Shown: positions 45,573-54,219, numbered from the stretch's first letter. The stretch is 64,000 bases of DNA from Streptomyces fildesensis (GCF_016107395.1 NZ_JAAIKO010000030.1:1-64000); one strand, 5' to 3'. A program made the numbers and translations. The notes: generated by a model not told the origin, from the letters alone.

Positions 45573-47771
45573 TTGGCAAGGAAGATCGGCAGCCGGTACA
45601 CCGCCCACCAGGTGCTGGGGCGGGGATCCGCCGGCACGGTGTGGCTGGGTGAGGGCCCCGAGGGTCCGGTCGCCATCAAACTGCTGCGCGAGGATCTCGC
45701 CGTCGACCAGGACCTCGTGGGCCGCTTCGTGCAGGAGCGCACCGCGCTGCTCTCGCTGGACCACCCGCAGATCGTCGGAATCCGTGATCTCGTCGTGGAC
45801 GGCACCGACCTCGCGCTGGTCATGGACCTGGTGCGGGGCACCGACCTGCGGTCCCGGCTGGAGCGCGAGCGCCGGCTCGCCCCCGAGGCCGCCGTCGCCA
45901 TCGCCGCCGATGTCGCGGACGGCCTCGCCGCCGCGCACGCGGCCGGCGTCGTCCACCGTGACGTCAAGCCCGAGAACGTGCTGCTCGACTCCGCCGCCCC
46001 GACCGGACCCGGCGGCGCGCCCCCCGCGCTCCTGACCGACTTCGGCATCGCCCGCCTCGTCGACTCCCCGCGCCGTACCCGGGCCACCCGCATCATCGGC
46101 ACCCCGGACTACCTCGCCCCCGAGATCATCGAAGGCCTCCCGCCCCGGGCAAGTGTCGACATTTACGCCCTGGCGACGGTCCTCTACGAGCTGCTGGCCG
46201 GTTTCACGCCGTTCGGCGGCGGCCACCCCGGCGCCGTACTGCGCCGCCATGTGACCGAGGCCGTCGCACCGCTCCCGGACATCCCCGATGAGCTGTGGCA
46301 GCTGCTCTCGCAGTGTCTCGCCAAGGCCCCCGCGTCCCGGCTCACCGCCGGTGAGCTGGGCGAACGACTCCGGGACCAGCTGCCGCGGCTGGCCGGGCTG
46401 CCGCCGCTCGACGTGGACGCGCCGGACGAGCACCCGGCGGACGCCGACGACGACACCCCGTACGAGCCGGACATCGGGCTGTTCGAGCCGCCGAGCCACC
46501 GCGGCGCCGTGCCGCTGGTGCGCGGCGCGGCCCCCGACTCCAGCCGCGACACCCACACGAGCATGAAGCTGCCCTCCGCCGAGGAGCTGGCCGCGTACGG
46601 CCGCGGCTCCCGCTCCGGTGGCGGCCAGGGCGGCTCCGGCGGCAGCGGGGCGTCCGCCGGGCGCCCGGCGAGCCCGCGGCACCGCGCCGTCTCCGACGTC
46701 GTGCGCCGCCGCCGGGTGCGCGTCGGAGCGGCTGCTGCCGCCGCGCTGGTCGTCGCGGGGCTGGGCGGCTGGGGCATCGCCTCGCTGGGCGGCGACTCCG
46801 GGCCGACGGCCCCGGCCGACAACGACCACCCCACCACCGCTCCGCCCACCACGCACCCCACCGCACCCACCGCCGGCGCCGCCTCCCCGCAGGGCTCCAT
46901 CGGCACCCCGGTCGAGCTGCCGCAATGGTCCGCGTTCAGCGCGGTGCCCGCGCCCCGCGTGAAGCTGGTCGGCGGCCCGCGCGCCATCACCATCGCCGGG
47001 ACCACGTACGTCTTCGCCCGGGGCGAGGACAACGACGTCTGGTACGTCACCCGGGGCGTCGGCGCCTCGGGCGCCTACAGCGCCTGGCAGCACCTGACGG
47101 GAATAGGAGTCGCCGACGACCCGGCGGTCGTCTCGGCCTCGCCGGGCCGCCTCGACCTGTTCGCCCTCGGCACGGACGGCCTGCTCTACCGGCGGACCAT
47201 GACCAACGGAACCTGGAACCAGTGGTACCAGGTCGACGAGCGCACCCGGTTCGACGCCGCCCCGGCCGCCGCCTCCTCCGAGCCCGGCCGGATCGACCTC
47301 GTCGGCCGGTCCGGCGGCGACCTGGTCACCGCCTCCCTCGTCGGCAGCCGCTGGAACGCCTGGTCGGTGGTCCCCACCCCGGGCCGCATCACCGCGGCCC
47401 CCGGGCTCGTCTCCCGTTCGAAGGGCACCCTGGACGCGTTCGTCGTCCGCAAGGCCGACGGCGCCGTGCTGCGCCTGCCGTACTCGGCGGGCGCCTGGCG
47501 GCCCACGGTCCTCCTGCGGGGCATGGACGCCGCCGGCCGCCCCGAGCCGCTGGCCTCCGGTGACCGGGTCTACGCCTTCGCCCCCGCCGCCTCCGGCGGC
47601 CTCTCGCAGGCCGCGGGCCCGGTCGCCGGCGGCGCGGAGTGGTCCGTCGCCGCCCTGCCCGGTGCCACCGAGGCCACCACCCCGGCCGCCGTCACGTCGT
47701 CCGGCCGCGTCCTGGAGCTGTACGTCCGCACCCCGGCCGGAGCCCTCACCCGGGCCACCGCGCAGGTCTGA
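45573..47771 (+). CDS. Ser/Thr protein kinase with extracellular lectin-like beta-propeller
   Basis: A 732-residue receptor-type kinase. Kinase domain (about 5-265): GRGSAGTV loop, VAIKLL, HRDVKPEN, DFGIARL and GTPDYLAPE. A disordered linker leads to one membrane helix (about 387-408, VRVGAAAAAALVVAGLGGWG). The outside region (about 450-732) has repeated blades such as VYVFARGEDNDVWYV, LDLFALGTDGLLYRR and WNQWYQV, like PLL/fucose-lectin-type propellers. TTG at 45573 is chosen: it has GGAG upstream and orthologues start ARKIGSRYTAH. It may sense cell-wall sugars. Confidence 0.9.
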   Translation: MARKIGSRYTAHQVLGRGSAGTVWLGEGPEGPVAIKLLREDLAVDQDLVGRFVQERTALLSLDHPQIVGIRDLVVDGTDLALVMDLVRGTDLRSRLERERRLAPEAAVAIAADVADGLAAAHAAGVVHRDVKPENVLLDSAAPTGPGGAPPALLTDFGIARLVDSPRRTRATRIIGTPDYLAPEIIEGLPPRASVDIYALATVLYELLAGFTPFGGGHPGAVLRRHVTEAVAPLPDIPDELWQLLSQCLAKAPASRLTAGELGERLRDQLPRLAGLPPLDVDAPDEHPADADDDTPYEPDIGLFEPPSHRGAVPLVRGAAPDSSRDTHTSMKLPSAEELAAYGRGSRSGGGQGGSGGSGASAGRPASPRHRAVSDVVRRRRVRVGAAAAAALVVAGLGGWGIASLGGDSGPTAPADNDHPTTAPPTTHPTAPTAGAASPQGSIGTPVELPQWSAFSAVPAPRVKLVGGPRAITIAGTTYVFARGEDNDVWYVTRGVGASGAYSAWQHLTGIGVADDPAVVSASPGRLDLFALGTDGLLYRRTMTNGTWNQWYQVDERTRFDAAPAAASSEPGRIDLVGRSGGDLVTASLVGSRWNAWSVVPTPGRITAAPGLVSRSKGTLDAFVVRKADGAVLRLPYSAGAWRPTVLLRGMDAAGRPEPLASGDRVYAFAPAASGGLSQAAGPVAGGAEWSVAALPGATEATTPAAVTSSGRVLELYVRTPAGALTRATAQV

Positions 47772-47910
47772 CGCGCGGCCTCCGGGCGGGTGCGGGTGCG
47801 GCCTCCGGGCCGGTCCGGCCGATGCCTCGGGCCGGGTCGGGTCCGGCGCCCGGAGGTGTCTCCCGTCACAGGACCGCCCCCGGGCGAGAACGTCCCGTTC
47901 GACCAGCCGG

Positions 47911-47922
47911 TAGTCTGGACCC
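47911..47922 (+). promoter_or_regulatory. Probable leaderless -10 element of prfB
   Basis: TAGTCT at 47911-47916 lies six bases before the prfB GTG. No Shine-Dalgarno sequence is present, and this spacing is typical of actinobacterial leaderless transcripts. Confidence 0.45.
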
Positions 47923-49044
47923 GTGGCAGTCGTCGATGTATCCGAAGAGCTGAAGTCCCTCTCCTCGACCATGGGGTCGATCGAGGCCGTCCTGGACCTC
48001 GACGCGATGCGGGCCGATATCGTCGTTCTCGAGGAGCAGGCCGCGGCGCCGTCCCTCTGGGACGACCCGGAGGCGGCGCAGAAGATCACGAGCAAGCTCT
48101 CGCACCTCCAGGCCGAGCTGCGCAAGGCCGAGCAGCTCCGGGGCCGCATCGACGACCTGTCGTTGATGTTCGAGCTCGCCGAGGACGAGGCCGACGCCGA
48201 TGCCCTCGCCGAGGCCGAGGAAGAGCTGGTCTCGGTCCGCAAGGCGCTCGACGAGCTGGAGATCCGCACCCTTCTCTCCGGCGAGTACGACGCCCGCGAG
48301 GCCCTGGTCAACATCCGCGCGGAGGCCGGTGGCGTGGACGCCGCCGACTTCGCCGAGCAGCTCCAGCGCATGTACCTGCGCTGGGCCGAGCGGCACGGCT
48401 ACCAGACGGAGGTCTACGAGACCTCCTACGCGGAAGAGGCCGGCATCAAGTCGACCACCTTCGCGGTGAAGGCCCCGTACGCGTACGGCACCCTCTCCGT
48501 CGAACAGGGCACCCACCGCCTGGTGCGCATCTCGCCCTTCGACAACCAGGGCCGCCGCCAGACCTCCTTCGCCGGCGTCGAGGTGCTCCCCGTCGTCGAG
48601 AAGACCGACCACCTCGAGATCGACGAGTCCGAGCTGCGCGTCGACGTCTACCGCGCCTCGGGCCCCGGCGGCCAGGGCGTCAACACCACCGACTCCGCGG
48701 TGCGGTTGACCCACATCCCCACCGGCATCGTGGTCTCCTGCCAGAACGAGCGCTCCCAGATCCAGAACAAGGCGAGCGCCATGAACGTCCTCCAGGCCAA
48801 GCTCCTCGAGCGCCGCCGCCAGGAGGAGCAGGCTCTGATGGACTCCCTCGGCAAGAGCGACGGCGGGAACTCCTGGGGCAGCCAGATGCGTTCGTACGTG
48901 CTGCACCCGTACCAGATGGTCAAGGACCTGCGCACCGACTACGAGGTCGGCAACCCGCAGGGCGCCCTCGACGGCGACATCGACGGCTTCATCGAGGCGG
49001 GCATCCGCTGGCGCAAGGGCCAGCAGAAGGCCTCCCAGGACTAG
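47923..49044 (+). CDS. prfB: Peptide chain release factor 2
   Basis: A 373-residue RF2 that recognises UGA and UAA and releases the finished chain. The stop-codon reading motif SPF is in VRISPFDNQGRRQTSF, and the catalytic GGQ is at residues 249-251 (ASGPGGQGVNTTDSAV). The reading frame is continuous from GTG at 47923, with no internal UGA in the early codons, so there is no programmed +1 frameshift of the kind used in E. coli prfB. A strong terminator follows. Confidence 0.97.
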   Translation: MAVVDVSEELKSLSSTMGSIEAVLDLDAMRADIVVLEEQAAAPSLWDDPEAAQKITSKLSHLQAELRKAEQLRGRIDDLSLMFELAEDEADADALAEAEEELVSVRKALDELEIRTLLSGEYDAREALVNIRAEAGGVDAADFAEQLQRMYLRWAERHGYQTEVYETSYAEEAGIKSTTFAVKAPYAYGTLSVEQGTHRLVRISPFDNQGRRQTSFAGVEVLPVVEKTDHLEIDESELRVDVYRASGPGGQGVNTTDSAVRLTHIPTGIVVSCQNERSQIQNKASAMNVLQAKLLERRRQEEQALMDSLGKSDGGNSWGSQMRSYVLHPYQMVKDLRTDYEVGNPQGALDGDIDGFIEAGIRWRKGQQKASQD

Positions 49045-49067
49045 GGCCTGACGCGTCGGTTTCTGTC

Positions 49068-49104
49068 GGCAACTGCCATCCATTGGATGGCAGTTGCCTT
49101 TTTT
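49068..49104 (+). terminator. Rho-independent terminator of prfB
   Basis: A perfect 14-bp stem GGCAACTGCCATCC (49068-49081) / GGATGGCAGTTGCC (49085-49098) with a three-base loop is followed by six T residues (49099-49104). It is the best classical terminator in the window. Confidence 0.95.
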
Positions 49105-49292
49105 ATGTCACAGCCACCTACACAACTGACCGCCATATGACGCTAATTCCGGCATTCCGGTTGGAATGACCTTGACGCTGCCGGGAATTATGGGAAAGGT
49201 GTTGCGCGGCATGCGTATGACCGGGACGTGAGTTGCCGTCCTGTCCATAGCTGCTCCACATACGAAGATCCGCTACTGGGGGTAGTTACCAG

Positions 49293-50210
49293 ATGAGCAA
49301 GAAGAACACTCGGCTGCGCATGGCTCGTATAGCCGCCGCCGCAGTCATCGCCACGGGCGCGTCCCTGACCGCCGTGGGTGTGGCTCAGGCCGTTACCGTC
49401 ACGACGAACGCCGCGGGCGGCGACACCGAGGGCACGACCGTCGGCGTCACCCAGGGCACGACCGAGGGCACCACGGTCGGCGTCACCGAGGGTACGACCG
49501 AGGGCACGACCGTCGGCGTCACCGAGGGCACGACCGAGGGCACCACCGTCGGCGTCACCCAGGGCACCACCGAAGGCACCGAGGGCACGAGCACGGGCAC
49601 CAGCACGGGCACCAGCACGGGCACGTCGACCGGTACCTCCACGGGCACCAGCACCGGTACGTCGACCGGTACTTCGACCGGCACCAGCACCGGTACCTCC
49701 ACGGGTACGAGCACCGGTACGTCGACCGGTACTTCGACCGGCACGAGCACCGGCACCAGCACGGGCACGTCGACCGGTACCTCCACGGGCACCAGCACCG
49801 GTACGTCGACCGGCACGAGCACCGGCACCAGCACGGGCACGTCGACCGGTACCTCCACGGGCACCTCGACGGGTACCTCCACGGGCACCAGCACGGGTAC
49901 CACCGCCGGCACCACCACGGGCAGCACGACCGCCGGCACCACCACGGGCACCACGGGCGGTTCCTCGTCCAGCGGTTCGACCGGTGGCGGCAACACCTGC
50001 ACCCTGACCGGTGACAGCGTCAACTGCAACAACACCGGCACCGACAACCAGAACACCAAGCCGGTGGCGCAGGGCAACACCAACCAGGAGCTGGCCAAGA
50101 CCGGTTCCGGTGAGACCACCTTCCTGCTGGTCGGCGCCGCGACGATGATCGCCGGTGGCATCGGCTTCCGCATGATGCCGCGCCTCACCAACCGGCGCAC
50201 GGCTGCCTGA
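49293..50210 (+). CDS. LAxTG sortase-anchored repeat protein
   Basis: A 305-residue surface protein. A signal peptide (basic MSKKNTRLRMAR, hydrophobic AAAAVIATGASLTAVGV, cleavage after AQA) leads to 11-residue repeats of TEGTTVGVT[QE]GT type (about 45-95). These are followed by 26 perfect STGT repeats (codons 49590-49901) and a TTAGTTTG tail. A small conserved part has two Cys (NTCTLTGDSVNCNN). The C terminus has LAKTG, a hydrophobic helix and RRTAA, the class E sortase signal of Streptomyces. It is probably wall-anchored with a rigid Thr/Ser stalk, perhaps glycosylated. Confidence 0.88.
   Translation: MSKKNTRLRMARIAAAAVIATGASLTAVGVAQAVTVTTNAAGGDTEGTTVGVTQGTTEGTTVGVTEGTTEGTTVGVTEGTTEGTTVGVTQGTTEGTEGTSTGTSTGTSTGTSTGTSTGTSTGTSTGTSTGTSTGTSTGTSTGTSTGTSTGTSTGTSTGTSTGTSTGTSTGTSTGTSTGTSTGTSTGTSTGTSTGTSTGTSTGTTAGTTTGSTTAGTTTGTTGGSSSSGSTGGGNTCTLTGDSVNCNNTGTDNQNTKPVAQGNTNQELAKTGSGETTFLLVGAATMIAGGIGFRMMPRLTNRRTAA
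49590..49901 (+). repeat. Twenty-six 12-bp repeats encoding STGT
   Basis: The 312 bases are 26 in-frame copies of a 12-bp unit (for example AGCACGGGCACC, TCGACCGGTACC, TCCACGGGCACC). Codons for Ser, Gly and Thr vary, so the DNA copies are not all identical while the protein copies are. A region like this can gain or lose units. Confidence 0.95.
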
Positions 50211-50237
50211 ACAGGCCGCCAGTAGCACATCTTCATG

Positions 50238-50280
50238 AGAGGGGCCCGGAGCGCGCAGGCGGCGCGCTCCGGGCCCCTCT
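50238..50280. terminator. Bidirectional hairpin between convergent genes
   Basis: A perfect 19-bp stem AGAGGGGCCCGGAGCGCGC (50238-50256) / GCGCGCTCCGGGCCCCTCT (50262-50280) with a five-base loop lies between the LAxTG gene and the convergent zinc-ribbon gene. Confidence 0.9.
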
Positions 50281-50346
50281 CAGGCGTGCTCTCTCACCGG
50301 CGTGGTCTTCCGACCCCTCTGTGCACAGCGGGAAGTGCCGGGACGG

Positions 50347-50535
50347 TTACGTGGCGTGTTCGACGACCAGGACCACGGCCAGCAGCGCCACCAGGAGGGC
50401 GATCAGGGCTGCCGGGGTCAGGGCGGACCAGGGGTTTTCCTGTTGGAGGCGGGCGCGGTTGGCGCGGCAGACCGCGCAGTGGCCCTCGCTCACGGGGCCG
50501 GCGCAGTTGGCGCACACCAGTCGGTCGGATGTCAT
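50347..50535 (-). CDS. Small zinc-ribbon membrane protein
   Basis: A 62-residue protein. Two CxxC pairs (VCANCAGPVSEGHCAVCRAN, about residues 8-26) make a zinc ribbon, and a C-terminal helix (ALIALLVALLAVVLVVE, about 43-59) crosses the membrane. The ATG at 50535 has a perfect ribosome site, GGAGGAG, seven bases upstream. It is encoded divergently from ftsE and convergent with the LAxTG gene. I recall small zinc-ribbon proteins of this type in many Streptomyces; no function is known. The shared regulatory gap with ftsEX is 273 bases. Confidence 0.82.
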   Translation of the reverse strand: MTSDRLVCANCAGPVSEGHCAVCRANRARLQQENPWSALTPAALIALLVALLAVVLVVEHAT

Positions 50536-50808
50536 GCCATCTCCTCCTCCGCCCGGTGAACGCGCCAGTAGGCCGTTCCGTTCCTCCACTGTGCCAGCTT
50601 CGGGCACAATCGGCGCGCCTCGCATGATTTCACAGGGTGACGTGCATGGCCCGATGCCTGGTTTGTCCCCCTGTGCCCTGTGCGCAAACACACGAACCCA
50701 GGACGCCGACTGCGCGGCCCTACGCCGTTCGCGTATGGTCGCCCACACCAGGAGAGCCGCCCCTGCGGTTGTCCGCCCCCAATATCCGGCTACCTCACTG
50801 GTGCGAAC

Positions 50809-51498
50809 GTGATCCGATTCGACAGCGTCACCAAGACCTACCCCAAGCAGAACCGTCCTGCACTCCGGGATGTCTCGCTGGAGATCGAGAAGGGCGAGTT
50901 CGTCTTCCTCGTCGGTTCGTCGGGGTCCGGAAAGTCGACCTTCCTCCGGTTGATCCTGCGCGAGGAGCGCACCGACACCGGCATGGTGCACGTCCTGGGC
51001 AAGGACCTGGCGAGGCTCTCCAACTGGAAGGTGCCGCAGATGCGGCGCCAGTTGGGTACGGTCTTCCAGGACTTCCGGCTGCTTCCGAACAAGACCGTCG
51101 CGGAGAACGTGGCGTTCGCACTGGAAGTGATCGGGAAGCCGCGCGGGACGATCCGCAAGACGGTTCCCGAAGTGCTGGACCTGGTCGGCCTGGCCGGCAA
51201 GGAGGACCGCATGCCGGGTGAGCTGTCGGGTGGTGAGCAGCAGCGTGTGGCCATCGCCCGCGCGTTCGTCAACCGGCCGATGCTGCTGATCGCGGACGAA
51301 CCGACGGGAAACCTCGACCCGCAGACCTCGGTCGGCATCATGCGGCTCCTGGACCGCATCAACCGCACCGGAACCACCGTGGTGATGGCCACCCACGACC
51401 AGAACATCGTCGACCAGATGCGCAAGCGCGTCATCGAGCTCGAGAAGGGGCGACTGGTGCGCGACCAGTCGCGCGGTGTCTACGGCTACCAGCACTGA
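50809..51498 (+). CDS. ftsE: Cell division ATP-binding protein FtsE
   Basis: A 229-residue ABC ATPase. Walker A is VGSSGSGKSTFLRL (about 35-48), signature ELSGGEQQRVAIARA, Walker B LLIADEPTGNLD, and H-loop in MATHDQN. The start is GTG at 50809, just after an AT-poor leader with no strong ribosome site. With FtsX it forms the division-linked complex that regulates peptidoglycan hydrolases. FtsX follows after 53 bases. Confidence 0.96.
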   Translation: MIRFDSVTKTYPKQNRPALRDVSLEIEKGEFVFLVGSSGSGKSTFLRLILREERTDTGMVHVLGKDLARLSNWKVPQMRRQLGTVFQDFRLLPNKTVAENVAFALEVIGKPRGTIRKTVPEVLDLVGLAGKEDRMPGELSGGEQQRVAIARAFVNRPMLLIADEPTGNLDPQTSVGIMRLLDRINRTGTTVVMATHDQNIVDQMRKRVIELEKGRLVRDQSRGVYGYQH

Positions 51499-51551
51499 AC
51501 CGAACCGGGTTCTGCTCCGTAGTCATAGCCACCAACCCCTGAAAGGACATC

Positions 51552-52469
51552 ATGCGCGCCCAGTTCGTCCTGTCGGAGATCGGCGTCGGTCTCCGGCGCA
51601 ATCTCACCATGACCTTCGCGGTGATCATCTCCGTCGCCCTCTCGCTCGCCCTCGCCGGCGGATCCTGGCTCGCCAGCCAGCAGGTCGACGCCATGAAGGG
51701 GTACTGGTACGACAAGGTCCAGGTGTCGATCTTCCTCTGCAACAAGGCGGATGCGAAGAGCACCCCCTCGTGCTCCAAGGGCGCGGTCACGGACGAGCAG
51801 AAGAAGGCGATCAAGGCCGACCTGGAGAAGCTCCCGGTCGTCGAGACCGTCTTCTACGAGTCCTCGCAGGAGGCGTACAAGCACTACCAGGAGCAGTTCA
51901 AGGACTCGCCGGTCGCCGGGTCCCTCTCTCCTGACCAGTTGCAGGAGTCGTACCGCGTCAAGCTCAAGGACCCGACGAAGGTGCAGGTCGTCTCCAGCGC
52001 CTTCGCCGGCCGTCCGGGCGTCCAGGAGGTGCAGGACCAGCGCAAGCTGCTGAAGAACCTCTTCGACCTGCTCGGCGGTATGACGGCGGTGGCCTTCGGG
52101 ACCATGCTCTTCATGGTGATCGTGGCGATGCTGCTGATCATCAACACCGTGCGCGTCTCGGCGTTCAGCCGCCGGCGCGAGACCGGGATCATGCGCTTGG
52201 TGGGCGCGTCCGGCTTCTACATCCAGATGCCGTTCATCGCCGAGGCGGCCTTCGCGGGCCTGGTCGGCGGCGGTGTGGCCTGCGGCATGCTCATGACCGG
52301 CCGGTACTTCCTGATCGACCACGGGCTGAAGCTGCAGGACAAGATCCCGCTGGTGAACTTCCTCGGCTGGGGCGATGTCATCAAGGTGCTGCCGCTGGTC
52401 CTCGTGGTCAGCATGCTGATGCCCGCCCTCGCCGCCCTCGTCACGCTGCGTAAATACCTCAAGGTCTGA
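51552..52469 (+). CDS. ftsX: Cell division permease-like protein FtsX
   Basis: A 305-residue protein with four membrane helices: one near 20-45, then a large outside domain (about 46-170, with two Cys, FLCNKADAKSTPSCSK), and three helices after about 185. The last segment contains the conserved RRRETGIMRLVGASGFYIQMPF cytoplasmic loop. FtsX transmits FtsE ATPase motion across the membrane to hydrolases. Ribosome site GAAAGGA is seen before ATG at 51552. It lies in one operon with ftsE, and the S41 protease gene follows. Confidence 0.95.
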   Translation: MRAQFVLSEIGVGLRRNLTMTFAVIISVALSLALAGGSWLASQQVDAMKGYWYDKVQVSIFLCNKADAKSTPSCSKGAVTDEQKKAIKADLEKLPVVETVFYESSQEAYKHYQEQFKDSPVAGSLSPDQLQESYRVKLKDPTKVQVVSSAFAGRPGVQEVQDQRKLLKNLFDLLGGMTAVAFGTMLFMVIVAMLLIINTVRVSAFSRRRETGIMRLVGASGFYIQMPFIAEAAFAGLVGGGVACGMLMTGRYFLIDHGLKLQDKIPLVNFLGWGDVIKVLPLVLVVSMLMPALAALVTLRKYLKV

Positions 52470-52523
52470 GTGCCGCTTCGGGTGGTCTGCGGTCAACTCT
52501 CCGTATGGCGCCCGTTTCTGGCC

Positions 52524-52536
52524 TAGACTTCCCGCC
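52524..52536 (+). promoter_or_regulatory. Leaderless -10 element of the S41 protease gene
   Basis: TAGACT at 52524-52529 is a perfect match to the actinobacterial -10 consensus and ends seven bases before the ATG at 52537. TCCGTA 18 bases upstream is a weak -35. The gene is likely read from a leaderless transcript. Confidence 0.55.
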
Positions 52537-53721
52537 ATGTCCGGCCGGTTGATGTTCGGGACGCCCCGCGGCTCACGCCGCGGGGTCGCCCTGACGATGG
52601 TTCTCGGCGCCGTGCTGGCCACCGGCGCGGCAGTCGGCACCCTGGCGGTTCCGGCCCGGTCCGCGTCGGCCGCGCAGAGCAGGATTCCGGCGCGCAACGT
52701 CGTCGACTCCGACGCGATCGCCAAGGCGATCGACGAGGGCAAGGTCGGCCCGGAGGCCGCCGAAGAGCTGGTCAGCCGCAGCGGCGACCGCTGGTCCTCG
52801 TTCTACACCGCCCAGGAGTACGCGGGCCTGCAACAGGCCCTGGACGGCCGGTACGTGGGCGTCGGGCTCTGGGTGCGGCGCACCGGCGGTGGCTGGATCC
52901 AGGTGGCCCGGGTGCAGGCCGGCAGCCCCGCGGCGCTCGCGCGGGTGCAGGTCGGCGACCGGCTCCAGTCGATCGACGGGGTGCGGGCGGACGGCAAGCC
53001 GGTCACCGAGGTCGTGGCGGAGCTGCGCGGCGACAACGCCGCGGGGTCCGTCGTCCGGCTCGGCCTGGACCACGCCGGCGGTAACCGCGACATCACGCTG
53101 CGTCGCGCGGTGCTGGCCACCGAGGCCGTCACCGTCGGGAAGCTGGAGGGGGACGTCACCTCCATCAAGATCGAGGCGTTCACCAAGGGCGTCGGCGGCC
53201 AGGTGCGGTCCGCGGTACGTGCCGCGGTGCGCGCCGGGAGCCGGGGCGTGCTGCTCGATCTGCGTGGCAATTCCGGCGGTCTGGTCACCGAGGCCGTCAC
53301 GGTCTCCTCGGTCTTCCTCGACGGCGGCCTGGTCGCCACCTATGACGTGCACGGCCGGCAGCGCGCCCTCTACGCCAGCGACGGCGGCGACACCGAGACC
53401 CCGCTGGTGGCCGTGGTCGACGGCGGCACCATGAGCGCCGCGGAGCTGCTCGCGGGCGCGCTGCAGGACCGCGGCCGGGCGGTCGTGGTGGGCTCGCGGA
53501 CCTTCGGCAAGGGCGCGGTGCAGATGCCCAGCGAACTGCCGGACGGCTCGGTCGCCGAGCTGACCGTCGGCCACTACAGCCTGCCCGACGGGCGGAACGT
53601 GGACGGCAGGGGCATAGAGCCCGACCTCACGGTGAGCGGCGGATCGGCCCCCTCGGGAGCCTCCGACAAGGCGGTCGCGGAGGCCAGACAAGTATTGAGT
53701 GGCCTCAGACCCCCCTCCTAG
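52537..53721 (+). CDS. S41-family C-terminal processing protease
   Basis: A 394-residue exported peptidase. A signal peptide or anchor (about 15-45; ALTMVLGAVLATGAAVGTLAV, then SASAAQ) is followed by a PDZ domain (about 95-180) and the S41 domain. The catalytic Ser is in GGTMSAAELLAGAL and the Lys in SRTFGKGAVQM. These CtpA-type enzymes cut hydrophobic protein C termini in the envelope and include regulators of peptidoglycan hydrolases. The gene follows ftsX, which fits a role in division or wall turnover, though that is inference. Confidence 0.92.
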   Translation: MSGRLMFGTPRGSRRGVALTMVLGAVLATGAAVGTLAVPARSASAAQSRIPARNVVDSDAIAKAIDEGKVGPEAAEELVSRSGDRWSSFYTAQEYAGLQQALDGRYVGVGLWVRRTGGGWIQVARVQAGSPAALARVQVGDRLQSIDGVRADGKPVTEVVAELRGDNAAGSVVRLGLDHAGGNRDITLRRAVLATEAVTVGKLEGDVTSIKIEAFTKGVGGQVRSAVRAAVRAGSRGVLLDLRGNSGGLVTEAVTVSSVFLDGGLVATYDVHGRQRALYASDGGDTETPLVAVVDGGTMSAAELLAGALQDRGRAVVVGSRTFGKGAVQMPSELPDGSVAELTVGHYSLPDGRNVDGRGIEPDLTVSGGSAPSGASDKAVAEARQVLSGLRPPS

Positions 53722-53739
53722 TGCGAGAATGGCCGCGCT

Positions 53740-54219
53740 ATGGCGAAAGAGACTGGTCACAAGCTGATCGCGCAGAACAAGAAGGCGCGCCACGATTACC
53801 TCATCCTGGACACCTTCGAGGCGGGCCTGGTGCTGACCGGCACCGAGGTCAAGTCGCTGCGCATGGGCCGTGCCTCGCTGGTGGACGGCTTCGCGCAGCT
53901 GGACGGCGGTGAGGCGTGGCTGCACAACGTCCACATCCCCGAGTACACCCAGGGGACGTGGACGAACCACGCGGCGCGCAGGAAGCGCAAACTCCTGCTG
54001 CACAAGACCGAGATCGCGAAGCTGATCCACAAGACGCAGGAGTCGGGCCACACGATCATCCCGCTCCAGCTGTACTTCAAGGACGGCCGGGCGAAGGTCG
54101 AGATCGCGCTGGCCAAGGGCAAGAAGGAGTACGACAAGCGGCAGACCCTGCGTGAGAAGCAGGACACCCGGGAGTCGAACCGCGCGATCTCCGCGGTCCG
54201 CAGGCGCCAGCGCGCCTGA
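53740..54219 (+). CDS. smpB: tmRNA-binding protein SmpB
   Basis: A 159-residue SmpB that binds tmRNA and carries it to stalled ribosomes. The OB-fold part has DYLILDTFEAGLVLTGTEVKSLRMG and EAWLHNVHIPEYTQGTW, and the C-terminal tail is basic (KKEYDKRQTLREKQDTRESNRAI) as expected. The ATG is at 53740, 18 bases after the protease stop. The ssrA gene lies 145 bases downstream, the common partner arrangement. Confidence 0.97.
   Translation: MAKETGHKLIAQNKKARHDYLILDTFEAGLVLTGTEVKSLRMGRASLVDGFAQLDGGEAWLHNVHIPEYTQGTWTNHAARRKRKLLLHKTEIAKLIHKTQESGHTIIPLQLYFKDGRAKVEIALAKGKKEYDKRQTLREKQDTRESNRAISAVRRRQRA

Noticed and set aside
47923..48050. Programmed +1 frameshift in prfB
   Set aside because: The reading frame is open from the GTG start; no in-frame TGA is present near codon 26.
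49590..49901. The 12-bp repeats considered as a CRISPR array or satellite
   Set aside because: There are no spacers, the unit is 12 bp, and the repeats are in frame inside a signal-peptide-bearing, LAxTG-ended protein.
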